DNA of 64,000 nucleotides, taken from Chitinophagaceae bacterium. Lineage in GTDB: Bacteria > Bacteroidota > Bacteroidia > Chitinophagales > Chitinophagaceae. The DNA lies in NCBI GenBank assembly GCA_023957125.1, contig JAMLHL010000023.1, positions 1 through 64,000 of the forward strand. The letters are read 5' to 3'. Below are positions 45,662 through 55,310 of this stretch, in pieces; positions within the stretch are counted from its first letter, which is position 1; every line of letters begins with the position of its first letter. Under the pieces are notes generated by a model that was given only the letters and a program-made list of their open reading frames with translations, was not told the origin of the DNA and searched no databases. The translations under genes and the position numbers were made by a program.

Positions 45662-48640
45662 ATGATGATTGCTTTGCGATATACCGCGATGCTATGCCTC
45701 ACGGTATGTGCTTTATTCTCTTTTGCACAGGCACAAACTGTAACGGGTACTGTTATGGATAATACGGGTGCCGGTATTCCGGGTATCTCCGTTATTATTG
45801 AAGGTACCGGTAAAGGAACTGCAACCAATGCAGACGGTGTATTTACATTAAATGATGTAAAAGCGGGAGCGAAACTGGTTTTTTCCGGTACCGGGTATAT
45901 TACACAGACAGCGAGCGCTACACCAGGTACAGAGATAAATATTGTTTTAGAAAGTACGGTGGCTGATTTAAATGAAATAGTTGTAATTGGCTATGGTACT
46001 GCCCGCAAAAAAGATGTAACGGGATCAATGGTTACAATCAATGAGAAAAACTTTAATAAGGGGATCGTAACCAATCCCGACCAACTGATACAGGGAAAAA
46101 CACCCGGGGTAATGGTGATCAATAATACCGGGCAACCGGGTGGCTCGGTTACAGTGCGGATACGCGGTAACTCGTCTATCCGTGCCAGTAACAATCCTTT
46201 GTTTGTGTTAGACGGAGTACCGATGTCCGGTAATTCACCGTTACCTACCGGAAGGGGTGGTTTTTCGTCGGACAGGGGCAATCCGCTTACCTATCTCAAT
46301 CCCGGGGATATTGCGAGTATGGACATTCTAAAAGATGCTTCTGCTACGGCTATATATGGTTCACGAGGTGCCAATGGTGTTGTAATCATTACCACAAAAA
46401 AAGGTAAAACAGGAGAGCCTGTCGTATCCGCAGGCGCATCTGTAGGCGTATCCAACTTGCGGGAACATCCCCAGGTTTTAAATGCTGCCGAGTTCCGCGA
46501 AGCACTTAAGTATTATACGCCTAACGATGCAGCAACCTCAGATTTCGGCAGTAATGTAGACGCTTTTAAAGAAATTACCAGGAGTGCCATTACGCAAAAC
46601 TATTATGTGGATGTATCGGGAGGTACAGATAATGGAAAATACCGTCTTTCTGCCGGTATGCTGAACCAGGAGGGGATTATGAAGAACTCCCAGCTTAAAA
46701 AATATACCTTGAATTTTACCGGGAATTACCGTTTTCTTCCCAGTAAAAAATTAGGGCTTGACTTCTCTGCCTTTATAACTCAAATGAATAATCAATACGC
46801 TCCTATAGATGTAGGTGTTGGGGCAGAAGGCAATATTATATCGCAGGCTTTGGCATGGAATCCCACACGGCCACTGAAAGATGACCAGGGTAACCTGACT
46901 TATGTAAATACGAATATACGTAACCCGCTGGCAAGCCTGCAGGCATTTAAAGATAACGCCGTAACAAATACCCTGGTAGCAACACTTTCACCTTATTACA
47001 AAATAACCGATGACCTTGAATACAGGTTCACCTATAGTGCCATGCGGTTAACCGGCAACAGGCTTGGTATGTATCGTGCCGGTATTATAGATCCTGCAGC
47101 AGTTAATGATGAACAGGCATTTGTTTCTAATAATGGCGAAACCAATCAGCAAATGACACATACACTGTCTTTCAACAAGCAGGTTTCTGACGATTGGAAT
47201 ATTAATGCAGTGGCAGGATATGAATTTTTAAATTATGACTATAATAACAGCGTTGAATTTGGAGGAGGCTTTAAGTATTTCGGATTGGATTATTATAATT
47301 ATTTGCAGTATTCAAATATCAGCTCCCGTGACATTTCGTCTTACAGGAGCCCCACCAACCAGTTGCAATCGGTTTTTTTACGTGGCGGATTTAATTATCA
47401 AAACAGGTATTTGCTGACTGCTACCGTAAGAAGAGACGGTTCTACCAAGTTTGGTTCTAATAACAAGTATGCAACATTTCCTTCATTAGCGTTTGCATGG
47501 AATGTTGCTGAAGAAGCATTCGTAAAAGACAATACCAATATCAACCAGCTAAAATTAAGATTGGGCTGGGGGAAAACGGGTAACCAGGAGTTTCCGTCAG
47601 GTGCTTCATTAAATCGCCTGACTTTTGGAACGCAAAGCATAAGCCAGGCCAACTATGGTAACCCCAACCTTAAGTGGGAAACTTCCACCACTTATAATGC
47701 AGGTATTGATTTTGCAATATTGAACAACAGGATTTATGGCTCTGTTGACTATTTTCATAAAACAACAACAGATGCATTATTTGAACAAACCCTTGCGCAA
47801 CCCGCACCTTCAGGACGTATTTGGGTAAATCTTGATGGAGAAGTTGTAAATAAAGGTGTTGAAATTGCATTGACCGGAAATATAGTAAAAGGAAAAGACT
47901 GGAACTGGGATGTTACCGGTAATGTTACCTTTCTCAGGAATAGTGTAAGCGGCTTATTAGGTTATTATGAAACTGCCGCCTTAAGAGGACAGGGTTTTTC
48001 CGGCGTAACAGGCCAGCGAATGGTAAACGGACAACCGCTTAACGTATGGTATCTGGCGATTTTTGAAGGTATAGATCCTCAAACCGGTACAAGTATGTAT
48101 CGCGGACAGGATGATAGCAAAAGCATAAATAACGACCCGGCATTGAATAAGTTTTACACACATAGCCCTAATCCTACCACACTTTTAGGTATTTCTACCA
48201 ATGTGTCATACAAGAAATTTACATTGGGCGCCAATATGAACGGAGCTATGGGGCACTACTTATTTAATAATACAGCAGCCACCACTTTGGGCATAAGCAA
48301 CTTATCTTTAAGAAATATTGGTTCCTCGTTCTTTAATACCAGTGTGAAAGAGTCCACTTCAAATTCTGCGGCGGCTTCTACAAGGTACCTGGAAAAAGGG
48401 AACTATCTGAAAATGGCCAATCTTACGTTAAGCTATAAAGTAGGTGACATCGGAAACGTAATCAGGAACCTGAATGTATCGCTTACCGGGCAAAACCTGT
48501 TTATCATTACCAAATACACAGGCTTTGATCCGGAAGTTAACACCGACGGTTCATCGAATGGCATTCCTTCTTTGGGTATTGAATACCTGCCTTACCCTCC
48601 GGCAAGGAATATTTTACTTGGAATCAACTTTTCTCTTTAA
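45662..48640 (+). CDS. SusC/RagA-family TonB-linked outer-membrane transporter
   Basis: A 992-residue outer-membrane barrel that imports oligosaccharides with TonB energy. Parts in order: signal peptide (to AQA, residue ~24), CarboxypepD_reg-like domain (VTGTVMDNTGAGIPGISVIIEGTGKGT), TonB box region with NEIVVIGYGTARKKDVTGS, plug with LDGVPM and the SusC signature DILKDASATAIYGSRGANGVVIITTKKG, then the C-terminal barrel ending in NILLGINFSL. The susD gene follows in 13 bases. The probable cargo is a glycan, but no hydrolase of this locus remains next to the pair. Confidence 0.95.
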   Translation: MMIALRYTAMLCLTVCALFSFAQAQTVTGTVMDNTGAGIPGISVIIEGTGKGTATNADGVFTLNDVKAGAKLVFSGTGYITQTASATPGTEINIVLESTVADLNEIVVIGYGTARKKDVTGSMVTINEKNFNKGIVTNPDQLIQGKTPGVMVINNTGQPGGSVTVRIRGNSSIRASNNPLFVLDGVPMSGNSPLPTGRGGFSSDRGNPLTYLNPGDIASMDILKDASATAIYGSRGANGVVIITTKKGKTGEPVVSAGASVGVSNLREHPQVLNAAEFREALKYYTPNDAATSDFGSNVDAFKEITRSAITQNYYVDVSGGTDNGKYRLSAGMLNQEGIMKNSQLKKYTLNFTGNYRFLPSKKLGLDFSAFITQMNNQYAPIDVGVGAEGNIISQALAWNPTRPLKDDQGNLTYVNTNIRNPLASLQAFKDNAVTNTLVATLSPYYKITDDLEYRFTYSAMRLTGNRLGMYRAGIIDPAAVNDEQAFVSNNGETNQQMTHTLSFNKQVSDDWNINAVAGYEFLNYDYNNSVEFGGGFKYFGLDYYNYLQYSNISSRDISSYRSPTNQLQSVFLRGGFNYQNRYLLTATVRRDGSTKFGSNNKYATFPSLAFAWNVAEEAFVKDNTNINQLKLRLGWGKTGNQEFPSGASLNRLTFGTQSISQANYGNPNLKWETSTTYNAGIDFAILNNRIYGSVDYFHKTTTDALFEQTLAQPAPSGRIWVNLDGEVVNKGVEIALTGNIVKGKDWNWDVTGNVTFLRNSVSGLLGYYETAALRGQGFSGVTGQRMVNGQPLNVWYLAIFEGIDPQTGTSMYRGQDDSKSINNDPALNKFYTHSPNPTTLLGISTNVSYKKFTLGANMNGAMGHYLFNNTAATTLGISNLSLRNIGSSFFNTSVKESTSNSAAASTRYLEKGNYLKMANLTLSYKVGDIGNVIRNLNVSLTGQNLFIITKYTGFDPEVNTDGSSNGIPSLGIEYLPYPPARNILLGINFSL

Positions 48641-48653
48641 ACAATTTATTATT

Positions 48654-50231
48654 ATGAAATCGAATTTCTTATTATATCTGTTAACGTCGGGCTTGTTGAT
48701 GTCAGGACTATTCTCCTGTACCAAGCTTAATGAAGAATTTAAAGGTGAGCTTCAGGAGGGTACTTCTTCCAATGTAGATCCTGCCGGTTTGCTTGTAACA
48801 GCCTATACCTCTTTAAACACCCCCTATCAGCAAGATCAGAAATGGGTATTACAGGAAGTATCTACGGATGCTGCCATTGCGCCTACCCGTGGCGGAGACT
48901 GGGATGATAACGGTATCTACCGCGCTATTCACCAGCATGCCTGGAATGCAGACAACGGATTTATGAACAGTACATTTGTAAGCCTTGGGACAGCTATATA
49001 CAATGCAACAAACGTTTTGAAATTCAGCCCCAGCGCACAGCAGTCTGCCGAAGCAAGATTTATCCGCGCTATAGCCATATTTGATATGCTGGATATTTAT
49101 GGTATCGCTTCTATAAGGGAAGGAGACGCCCTGGAAGATTTCAGAATAGCACCTAAAATTTTGCAACCACAGGAGGCAATAGATTATATAGTTAATGAGT
49201 TGAACGAAATAATAAATGATTTGCCCGAGAACGGCCCTGCTACTGCTTATGTGGCGAACCGAAATGCGGCAAAAGTGTTGTTGATGAAAACTTACCTGAA
49301 CAAAGGCGCATTTTTAAACAGGCAAACCCCATCGTTTGAAGCTGCCGACATGAACCAGGTGATCACCCTTGCAAAAGAGATCACAGCATCTGGTTTATAC
49401 CATGTTTCTGCCCCGGGCAAATATTTTGACAATTTTGCACCAGATAATGATGCGAAATCAACAGAAAATATTTATACCCTGTTGAATAAAAATGGCGAAA
49501 GGGGCGGTTCGGTTGACAGGACCTGGAATACAATTGCACACTACAATATGCTTCCCGGAGGATGGAACGGTTGGTGTACTTTATCTGATTACTATGATAA
49601 GTTTGAGGAAGATGATGAGAGAAGAGGCATTTATTATAACTACGAGGCTGACACCACATCCAACAGAACAAAAGGCTATAAAAGGCAAAATGTTGGTTTT
49701 TTCGCAGGTCAGCAGTATAACTGGGTAACCAATCAACCATTAATGGCAAGAAACCCTGCAAATGAACCTTTGGTATTTACCGGCGAGGTAACAATACGTA
49801 CATCCGGCGCCACACTTGAAACAGCGGGCATACGCCCCATGAAATATGCTTTTGATTATTCCGTTACCGGGCAAAGGAATAACGACTGGGTAGTATATCG
49901 CTACTCCGACGTATTACTTATGCAGGCGGAAGCTATACTTCGGGGTGGTACAGGCGGCACGGAGGCGGAGGCGTTGGAATTAGTAAACAGCATCAGGGCT
50001 AACCGTGGTGTTGCGGATTTCACTTCCTTAACACCGGATAACCTGTTAGATGAACGCGGACGTGAACTTTATTGGGAAGGATGGAGACGAGAAGATCTTA
50101 TTCGCTTTGGAAAATTCCTGCAACCTTTCCAGGAAAAACCGCAGACGTCTGATGCTAAATACCTGGTGTTTGCTATCCCAAGTCAACAGATTGCAGTGAA
50201 TCCTAACCTTGCTCAAAATCCAGGCTATTAA
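48654..50231 (+). CDS. SusD/RagB-family nutrient-binding lipoprotein
   Basis: A 525-residue surface lipoprotein that lids the SusC transporter and binds glycan. The ATG at 48654 is chosen because it gives a proper lipoprotein signal (SGLFSC, Cys22); the open frame extends upstream inside susC without meaning. The N-terminal SusD helices (NVDPAGLLVTAYTSLN...) and the C-terminal family motif YRYSDVLLMQAEAILRGG...ELYWEGWRREDLIRFGKF are clear. The start is 13 bases after the susC stop, so the two are translated from one mRNA. No enzyme gene follows; the next feature is the accessory island. Confidence 0.94.
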   Translation: MKSNFLLYLLTSGLLMSGLFSCTKLNEEFKGELQEGTSSNVDPAGLLVTAYTSLNTPYQQDQKWVLQEVSTDAAIAPTRGGDWDDNGIYRAIHQHAWNADNGFMNSTFVSLGTAIYNATNVLKFSPSAQQSAEARFIRAIAIFDMLDIYGIASIREGDALEDFRIAPKILQPQEAIDYIVNELNEIINDLPENGPATAYVANRNAAKVLLMKTYLNKGAFLNRQTPSFEAADMNQVITLAKEITASGLYHVSAPGKYFDNFAPDNDAKSTENIYTLLNKNGERGGSVDRTWNTIAHYNMLPGGWNGWCTLSDYYDKFEEDDERRGIYYNYEADTTSNRTKGYKRQNVGFFAGQQYNWVTNQPLMARNPANEPLVFTGEVTIRTSGATLETAGIRPMKYAFDYSVTGQRNNDWVVYRYSDVLLMQAEAILRGGTGGTEAEALELVNSIRANRGVADFTSLTPDNLLDERGRELYWEGWRREDLIRFGKFLQPFQEKPQTSDAKYLVFAIPSQQIAVNPNLAQNPGY

Positions 50232-50250
50232 TACCAACGGGTAATTTATA

Positions 50251-50340
50251 ATTTTCGCTCCCTATAGCTTCCGGCGGGTGTCGCCAACCGGGAGCGGGAC
50301 CTGCCAGCCTGCGGGCGGTGGGACATCCACCGGCGAAAAT
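50251..50340. repeat. GC-rich palindromic element between susD and the island
   Basis: ATTTTCGC (50251-50258) is inverted at 50333-50340 (GCGAAAAT). The interior holds a perfect stem CGGTGG-GACAT-CCACCG (50316-50332). It is GC-rich in contrast to its AT-rich surroundings and resembles a REP-type element or an attenuator/terminator behind susD. Confidence 0.6.
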
Positions 50341-50434
50341 TTGAAATAGCCCTTATTACACAGAAAAGACTTATAGCTTTCTTTGTGTAGAATAACAATC
50401 GCTCGTTTTATAGAGGGATTTCCTGATGAAGACT

Positions 50435-50457
50435 CTCTCAGCGGAGAGACAGGGATT
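50435..50457. repeat. island end: copy of the tRNA-Ser 3' end (candidate att site)
   Basis: These 23 bases are identical to 56182-56204, the 3' end of tRNA-Ser(CGA) plus 7 bases beyond it. Similarity continues leftwards for about 25 more bases through a decayed version of the tRNA terminator. It marks the far boundary of the accessory island. Confidence 0.75.
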
Positions 50458-50516
50458 ACAGTCGAACACCTGATACCGTTTTTAACGTTTTTGGATGGGG
50501 TTAGTGATTGATGGTA

Positions 50517-50828
50517 TTACATATAAAAAGCGTATGATTCCTTCGGATGTTCATTATCACCGAGATACTTCATGATTTCTCCTACTCGTCTTGCACAACC
50601 AATGGTAATTGGATATTTATTGTCAAACTGGGTATTGTTCCAGTTCATTTTCGTTAATCCTAATATCTCTTTACAAACTGTCTTTGGCGATGATACCGCA
50701 TCTACAATTCTTATTTCCAAAGGAGCAGGAATATACATTCCGGGATAAGTTTGATATTGATGAACAGATCCTCTTGTATAAAGAATATGCCTATCTTCTG
50801 TCAAAGAAAACAATGAACCTCTTACAGT
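50517..50828 (-). pseudogene. C-terminal remnant of a prokaryotic Argonaute (PIWI domain)
   Basis: A ~103-codon remnant with no start codon of its own. TVRGSLFSLTEDRHILYT, HQYQTYPGMYIPAPLEIRIVD and LGLTKMNWNNTQFDNKYPIT...ARRVGEIMKYLG are the last strands and helix of the PIWI fold of prokaryotic Argonaute, ending in the natural C-terminus. The N, PAZ-like, MID and most of the PIWI domain, with the catalytic residues, are missing. The frame is the same as the methyltransferase stub upstream, separated only by a TGA at 50829-50831. It is certainly non-functional as a nuclease. Identification is by motif memory and fairly sure. Confidence 0.75.
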
Positions 50829-51044
50829 TCAATGTTCAATCTCGAAAATACCGATTTTGGTATATTCGTTAATTTCGTAATTACCCAAACTAAGACATTG
50901 CTTGCTGATGGTTTTATCAGATAAAGCGATCGTTCTATCTTCGGCATTCAGTTTGTTGTTGGTAAACTGTGTTTGCAGGAAGTTTTTCCAAACTTTTCTG
51001 TCGTATGGGCTTTCAAGGATGTGTCGTATTTCTGATCTTGTCAT
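50829..51044 (-). pseudogene. N-terminal stub of an Eco57I-type DNA methyltransferase/restriction protein
   Basis: A 71-codon frame from an ATG that overlaps the stop of the DUF1016 gene (ATGA, 51041-51044). MTRSEIRHILESPYDRKVWKNFLQTQFTNNKLN...KIGIFEIE is the conserved opening of large Eco57I-type adenine methyltransferases (usually about 1000 residues or more). The match stops at FEIE, after which the DNA is Argonaute sequence. The catalytic domain with the NPPY motif is absent. Overlap with the DUF1016 gene shows it was the third gene of an operon. Confidence 0.7.
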
Positions 51045-52053
51045 TGTTCAATGTCTTTATTGTCCAGTTTTTCAATTTCTTTTTTTACCTCGTCAATCAA
51101 TTGTTGCTCTGTGGGTAGGTAGAGTTGGTATTTACTGGCTATGATGGTGTTGTTATTTTTTGGCAATGTGATTTTTACCATTGCGTCATTTTTGTCGGTA
51201 CAGAGCAAAATGCCTATGGTCGGGTTTTCATACGATTGTTTTTCGTACCGGTCATAATAGTTTACATACATCTGCAACTGTCCTATATCCTGATGAGTAA
51301 GCTTTTGGGTCTTGATTTCGATGACAACAAAGCTTTGCAATAAGCGGTTGTAAAATACCAAATCCACAAAATATTCGTCGCCCTCAATATGTATTCTTTT
51401 TTGCCGTGCCACAAATGCAAAGCCGTTACCCAATTCCAGAATAAAATCCTGCAGATGTGTAATGATTGCATTTTCCAAGTCCTTTTCATAATAGGAAGCT
51501 TCTCTCTTCAACCCCAAAAACTCTAACACCATAGGGTCTTTGATGATTTCCTTGGCTTCCGTTGGCAACTTTTCTGCTCGGGCTACTGCCAAAACAGACT
51601 CTACGTCATTGCTCATCAGCAAACGTTCGTACAACTGGCTGTTTACCTGTCGTTCTAATTGTCTTGCCGTCCAGTTGTTTTTTCCATTTCTGCGATGTAA
51701 AACTCCCTTTTATCCCGATTATCAATACGTATAAGTGTTCTGTAATGTGTCCAGTTGAATTGCGAACGCAGTGCGTTCGTATTTGGGAACGTGCGATAAA
51801 ACTGCCTGTTCAACTCTAATTGACGTACAGTAAAACCGGTTCCAAATTGTGGCTGAAACTCATCAGAGATTGATTTAATCAGAAATTTACCATAATCCGC
51901 ACGTTCTTTACCATCCTGTTCTTCTTCAAAGATGACCTTTCCGATTTGCCAATACATCAGCACCCGCTCCGTATCAACAGACCGGATAGCCCTATCCCTT
52001 GCGGTAGCAATGATGGACTGGATTTGTTGTATGAGTTCCTTTTTGATTTTCAT
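51041..52053 (-). pseudogene. DUF1016 (YhcG-type) PD-(D/E)XK nuclease gene with one frameshift
   Basis: Two frames form one ~330-residue protein. The 5' part (51655-52053, 132 codons) has the DUF1016 N-terminal domain (IIATARDRAIRSVDTERVLMYWQIGK...GFTVRQLELNRQFYRTFPN). The 3' part (to 51041) has LYERLLMSND, then the nuclease core EYFVDLVFYN...FVVIEIKTQKL with the D...EIK triad. Normal relatives read ...EKNNWTARQLERQVNSQLYERLL across the join; here a run of six A (51679-51684 on the complement) is one base off, giving ...EKTTGRQDN and a stop. Both domains are otherwise well kept, so the break is recent, an error, or used (see findings). It overlaps the helicase gene by one base. Confidence 0.82.
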
Positions 52054-55000
52054 TACACAAATGTTTCTGATATAATTATCTTGGGCTGTATCGGCTCTAA
52101 ATCTGCTTTTTCCGGTCGCTTTACTTTTGACGTATATTTTCGTTCCAGACGGATAATTTGATTTTCAAGCTTTATCGGGTCGGTTTCGTTCCTTAATTTA
52201 TATACCTCATTGGTTAAATTGGTATACGTGCCGTTCTTAAGCAAGGGCATCAAATTCTTACCTGCTTCTATGGCTTGTGGGGTAGAAATAATCTGATTGG
52301 CCAACCAATTATTCAAATCATTCAATGCCTTATTCGACCTTACATCCATTTTGTCTTCAACACCCCCAATCATTTCGGGCGTTGTAATATCGCTTTCAAA
52401 CTGTCTTAATATACGATTGATTTGTTGATAATGTAATTCAGGTATCTCTTTTATACTCTCTTCGGAAAGAGGTGCCTCAAATACTTTTACCGCTTGTTCG
52501 AATGGCATAGATTTCGAAATACCGTCCGAATAGAGGTAAATATTCTTATGCTCTCCATTCTTCACGAAAGCAATGCTTTGTTGTTTGTCTGTGATACTCC
52601 GGATGCAACGAATTTTCAAAGGCATTTTGCGGATTGCATTAAAATGTTCAGGATGCTGTTCCCTGAATTTTCTCAGCCATTCCAAATACTGTGTTCTCAA
52701 ATCCTTATCCTCCTCTTTCTCCTCAAACATCCTGAACTGGTCGATAATTTCTTCCAACGTGTATATCTTGTTATCTTCTCCAAATGTGCTGTGGCTACTT
52801 TGCAGTTTAGCCAACGATTTTTGACGAAGATTAATCCTGTTATCTCCCTGCTCTGACGGATAGAAATTGTAATTGTAAATAAACTGTGCCTTGGTTCCGA
52901 TACGGTTGATACGGCCCAAGCGTTGGATTAATTTGGTAGGATTCCAAGGGGTGTCATAATTGACAATCACATTAGCCCTATGCAGGTTGATACCTTCTGC
53001 CAATACATCGGTTGTAAGAATGATGTCGTAGTCATTCCTGAATGTACCCTCATAATTGGCATCGAAGTTTTCCCGAATGGCCTCGAACATTTTGCTTCTG
53101 TTATCCGAGGTAATGCTGAGAACTTTATAGGATGTTTCGTTAGAAAGTCTCTGGGTCAAATACGTTAACGTGTCTGCCGACTCCGTGAAGATAACCAGCT
53201 TACCCAATTCGTTTTTCGCTGTGTTGAAGTATTCATTTTCCAGCAATCCAATAAACACATTCCATTTCGGGTCGTTACTTTCGTCAACTCGCTGCCAGCG
53301 TTCATTCAATTCAAGCAAATGTTCATAATCCCGTCTCAGTCCTTCAATAAACCCGGGCTTGAAATCGGATTGTTTAAATTTTTTGTTTTTTGGCTTATCG
53401 TCGTCAATTTTCAGAATTTCCAATTCGATTTCTTCATCTGTATAGCCCTTGTTAAGCAAGTCTGTAATATCCAGGTCTGGTGCAATAAAAACGCTATCCC
53501 GTTCATACATTTCAATCATCTGCTTTGTCGATGTGGTGATTTTGTTCAACGATTTCCTGAACGCATAGAAACTGCTTTCCAAACGTTTAATCAGCTGTGT
53601 CTGCATAATCGATGCCAACGAACGTGAAATAGTTTTAGCACTCTGATATAGCCCATCGTTTGCTTCATCAGTTAAATAGGCTATAGCCTGATAACGGAAA
53701 AAGTCTATTTTGTTTCTATCAATAATGCTGTTTGCCGTATCTAAAAACAGGTCAGCTAAATGGTGTGTCAGTTCATATTCATTCGCAAAAGGTTCTACCA
53801 CCGTAGGGAAGACAATTCCCTGTTCTTTCAAGTCCTTTGCATATCGCTCGTTTTTATTTAAATCCGTACGGGTTCTGCGAATGGTGATATCTTTGACGAC
53901 TTTATCCCTTATATCATTGAAAATATCCTGAATGCCCTGTAAGTCAAGTGGTGTTTGTTGTATCAGGGCTTTGTATCGAACAATATGCGGATAAAAGAAT
54001 TTTTGGAGATTCGGTTCATTCAAATTGCTGTTCCTCACATCCTGAAACAAAGAAATCAAATAATAAATATCTTCCGGTCTGTTGTTTAATGGAGTAGCCG
54101 AAATCAATACGACTTTCTTTTCAAAGCCATCAATATTACCTACATTTTCCCTTCCGGATTTACAAATGATTTGTAGGTTCTGGAATTGTCGGCTACTATG
54201 ATTTCTGAATTTGTGGGCTTCATCCACCAACACCAAATCGTATTTTTCCTTGTATTTTAAGGGGTCAACTTCATTGATGATTTTGTCTAGGCTTCCATTG
54301 GAAACAAAATCACATTTCTCATCAATTCTGAATTCCTTAAATGTAGTCTTCCAGTTTTTTTCCAACGCAGGCGGATATACAATGAGTATTTTAGTTTTAG
54401 CCCCATTATTAATAATAAACTTCTTGGCTAATAAAGCAGCCATTACGGTTTTGCCCGTACCCACCACATCCGCTAAAAAGAAACCATTATGTTTCAATAG
54501 TAACTCATATCCCTGATTAACGGCATCTATCTGATAACTTAGTTTCTTGAACTTCTTCAACGGAATATCGCTGATGCTATCCGGGTCGTACTCTATATTT
54601 TTTCCGAAAAATTCGATTAGAAACTTAACATATAACTCGAAAGATGTTGGATTTACATCCAAATAGGTTTTCTTGAGCAACGACGGGGCATCTACAGGTA
54701 ATATTGGCGTACTTTGAGACCAAAGCATTTCAAATTCCGTATCTGCAAACCTGACATTTTCGTAATCCCTCAGTTCGACATTCATTTCATAGTTGTGCTC
54801 CACATTCTCTAAACCTAATCCCTGAGCCGAAAGATTGGAAGATCCCATGATGACCAATCCATTTGGATTATGCTCATTAAAATTCGGAGATAGAAAAATG
54901 TAAAACTTAGAATGTAGCTTTTTAGAATTATGAGCCCTGATTTCTATTCTGTTATCAGCAATATCGTTGATCAGTTGTAAAATTCCCTCTTCTATTTCCT

Positions 55001-55310
55001 GACCATACCTTGCATTGATAATATCTTCCTGTATCCATTCAATAAATGATTGTTTAGTATCCTTCACATTCGCATTAAAGAGTAAGCCTTGTTTCTGAGC
55101 AAGAGCAATAAAGGGGTCTACATTAATACCCGCAATAATCTTCACCTTTAATGTTTCAGGAAAGTGTTTACGAATGGCGAAATAACCCGACGCCCTAAAA
55201 TAGCCGATAACAGACTTGAAATATTCAATATTTTGCATATGCTCAAATACCCCTACAAATTTTTTGTAGAGTGTATTGGAGCTTTGATTTGTAAAAAAAT
55301 TAGATGCCAT
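52053..55310 (-). CDS. PLD-nuclease domain fused to SNF2-type helicase (restriction-like)
   Basis: An intact 1085-residue protein. The N-terminal phospholipase D-like nuclease domain has HSK (His133, Lys135) and GSSN (156-159), the HxK...N pattern of one PLD half-site. The SF2/SNF2-type helicase follows: Walker A ADVVGTGKT (280-288), DEAH (363-366), SATPLNNRPED, and C-terminal motifs VLAEGINLHRANVIVNYDTPWNP...IQRLGRINRIG. It probably translocates on DNA and cuts it, as the effector of a restriction-like system. The XRE regulator lies just upstream. Its partner methyltransferase is reduced to a stub, yet this frame is undamaged. Confidence 0.88.
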   Translation of the reverse strand: MASNFFTNQSSNTLYKKFVGVFEHMQNIEYFKSVIGYFRASGYFAIRKHFPETLKVKIIAGINVDPFIALAQKQGLLFNANVKDTKQSFIEWIQEDIINARYGQEIEEGILQLINDIADNRIEIRAHNSKKLHSKFYIFLSPNFNEHNPNGLVIMGSSNLSAQGLGLENVEHNYEMNVELRDYENVRFADTEFEMLWSQSTPILPVDAPSLLKKTYLDVNPTSFELYVKFLIEFFGKNIEYDPDSISDIPLKKFKKLSYQIDAVNQGYELLLKHNGFFLADVVGTGKTVMAALLAKKFIINNGAKTKILIVYPPALEKNWKTTFKEFRIDEKCDFVSNGSLDKIINEVDPLKYKEKYDLVLVDEAHKFRNHSSRQFQNLQIICKSGRENVGNIDGFEKKVVLISATPLNNRPEDIYYLISLFQDVRNSNLNEPNLQKFFYPHIVRYKALIQQTPLDLQGIQDIFNDIRDKVVKDITIRRTRTDLNKNERYAKDLKEQGIVFPTVVEPFANEYELTHHLADLFLDTANSIIDRNKIDFFRYQAIAYLTDEANDGLYQSAKTISRSLASIMQTQLIKRLESSFYAFRKSLNKITTSTKQMIEMYERDSVFIAPDLDITDLLNKGYTDEEIELEILKIDDDKPKNKKFKQSDFKPGFIEGLRRDYEHLLELNERWQRVDESNDPKWNVFIGLLENEYFNTAKNELGKLVIFTESADTLTYLTQRLSNETSYKVLSITSDNRSKMFEAIRENFDANYEGTFRNDYDIILTTDVLAEGINLHRANVIVNYDTPWNPTKLIQRLGRINRIGTKAQFIYNYNFYPSEQGDNRINLRQKSLAKLQSSHSTFGEDNKIYTLEEIIDQFRMFEEKEEDKDLRTQYLEWLRKFREQHPEHFNAIRKMPLKIRCIRSITDKQQSIAFVKNGEHKNIYLYSDGISKSMPFEQAVKVFEAPLSEESIKEIPELHYQQINRILRQFESDITTPEMIGGVEDKMDVRSNKALNDLNNWLANQIISTPQAIEAGKNLMPLLKNGTYTNLTNEVYKLRNETDPIKLENQIIRLERKYTSKVKRPEKADLEPIQPKIIISETFV

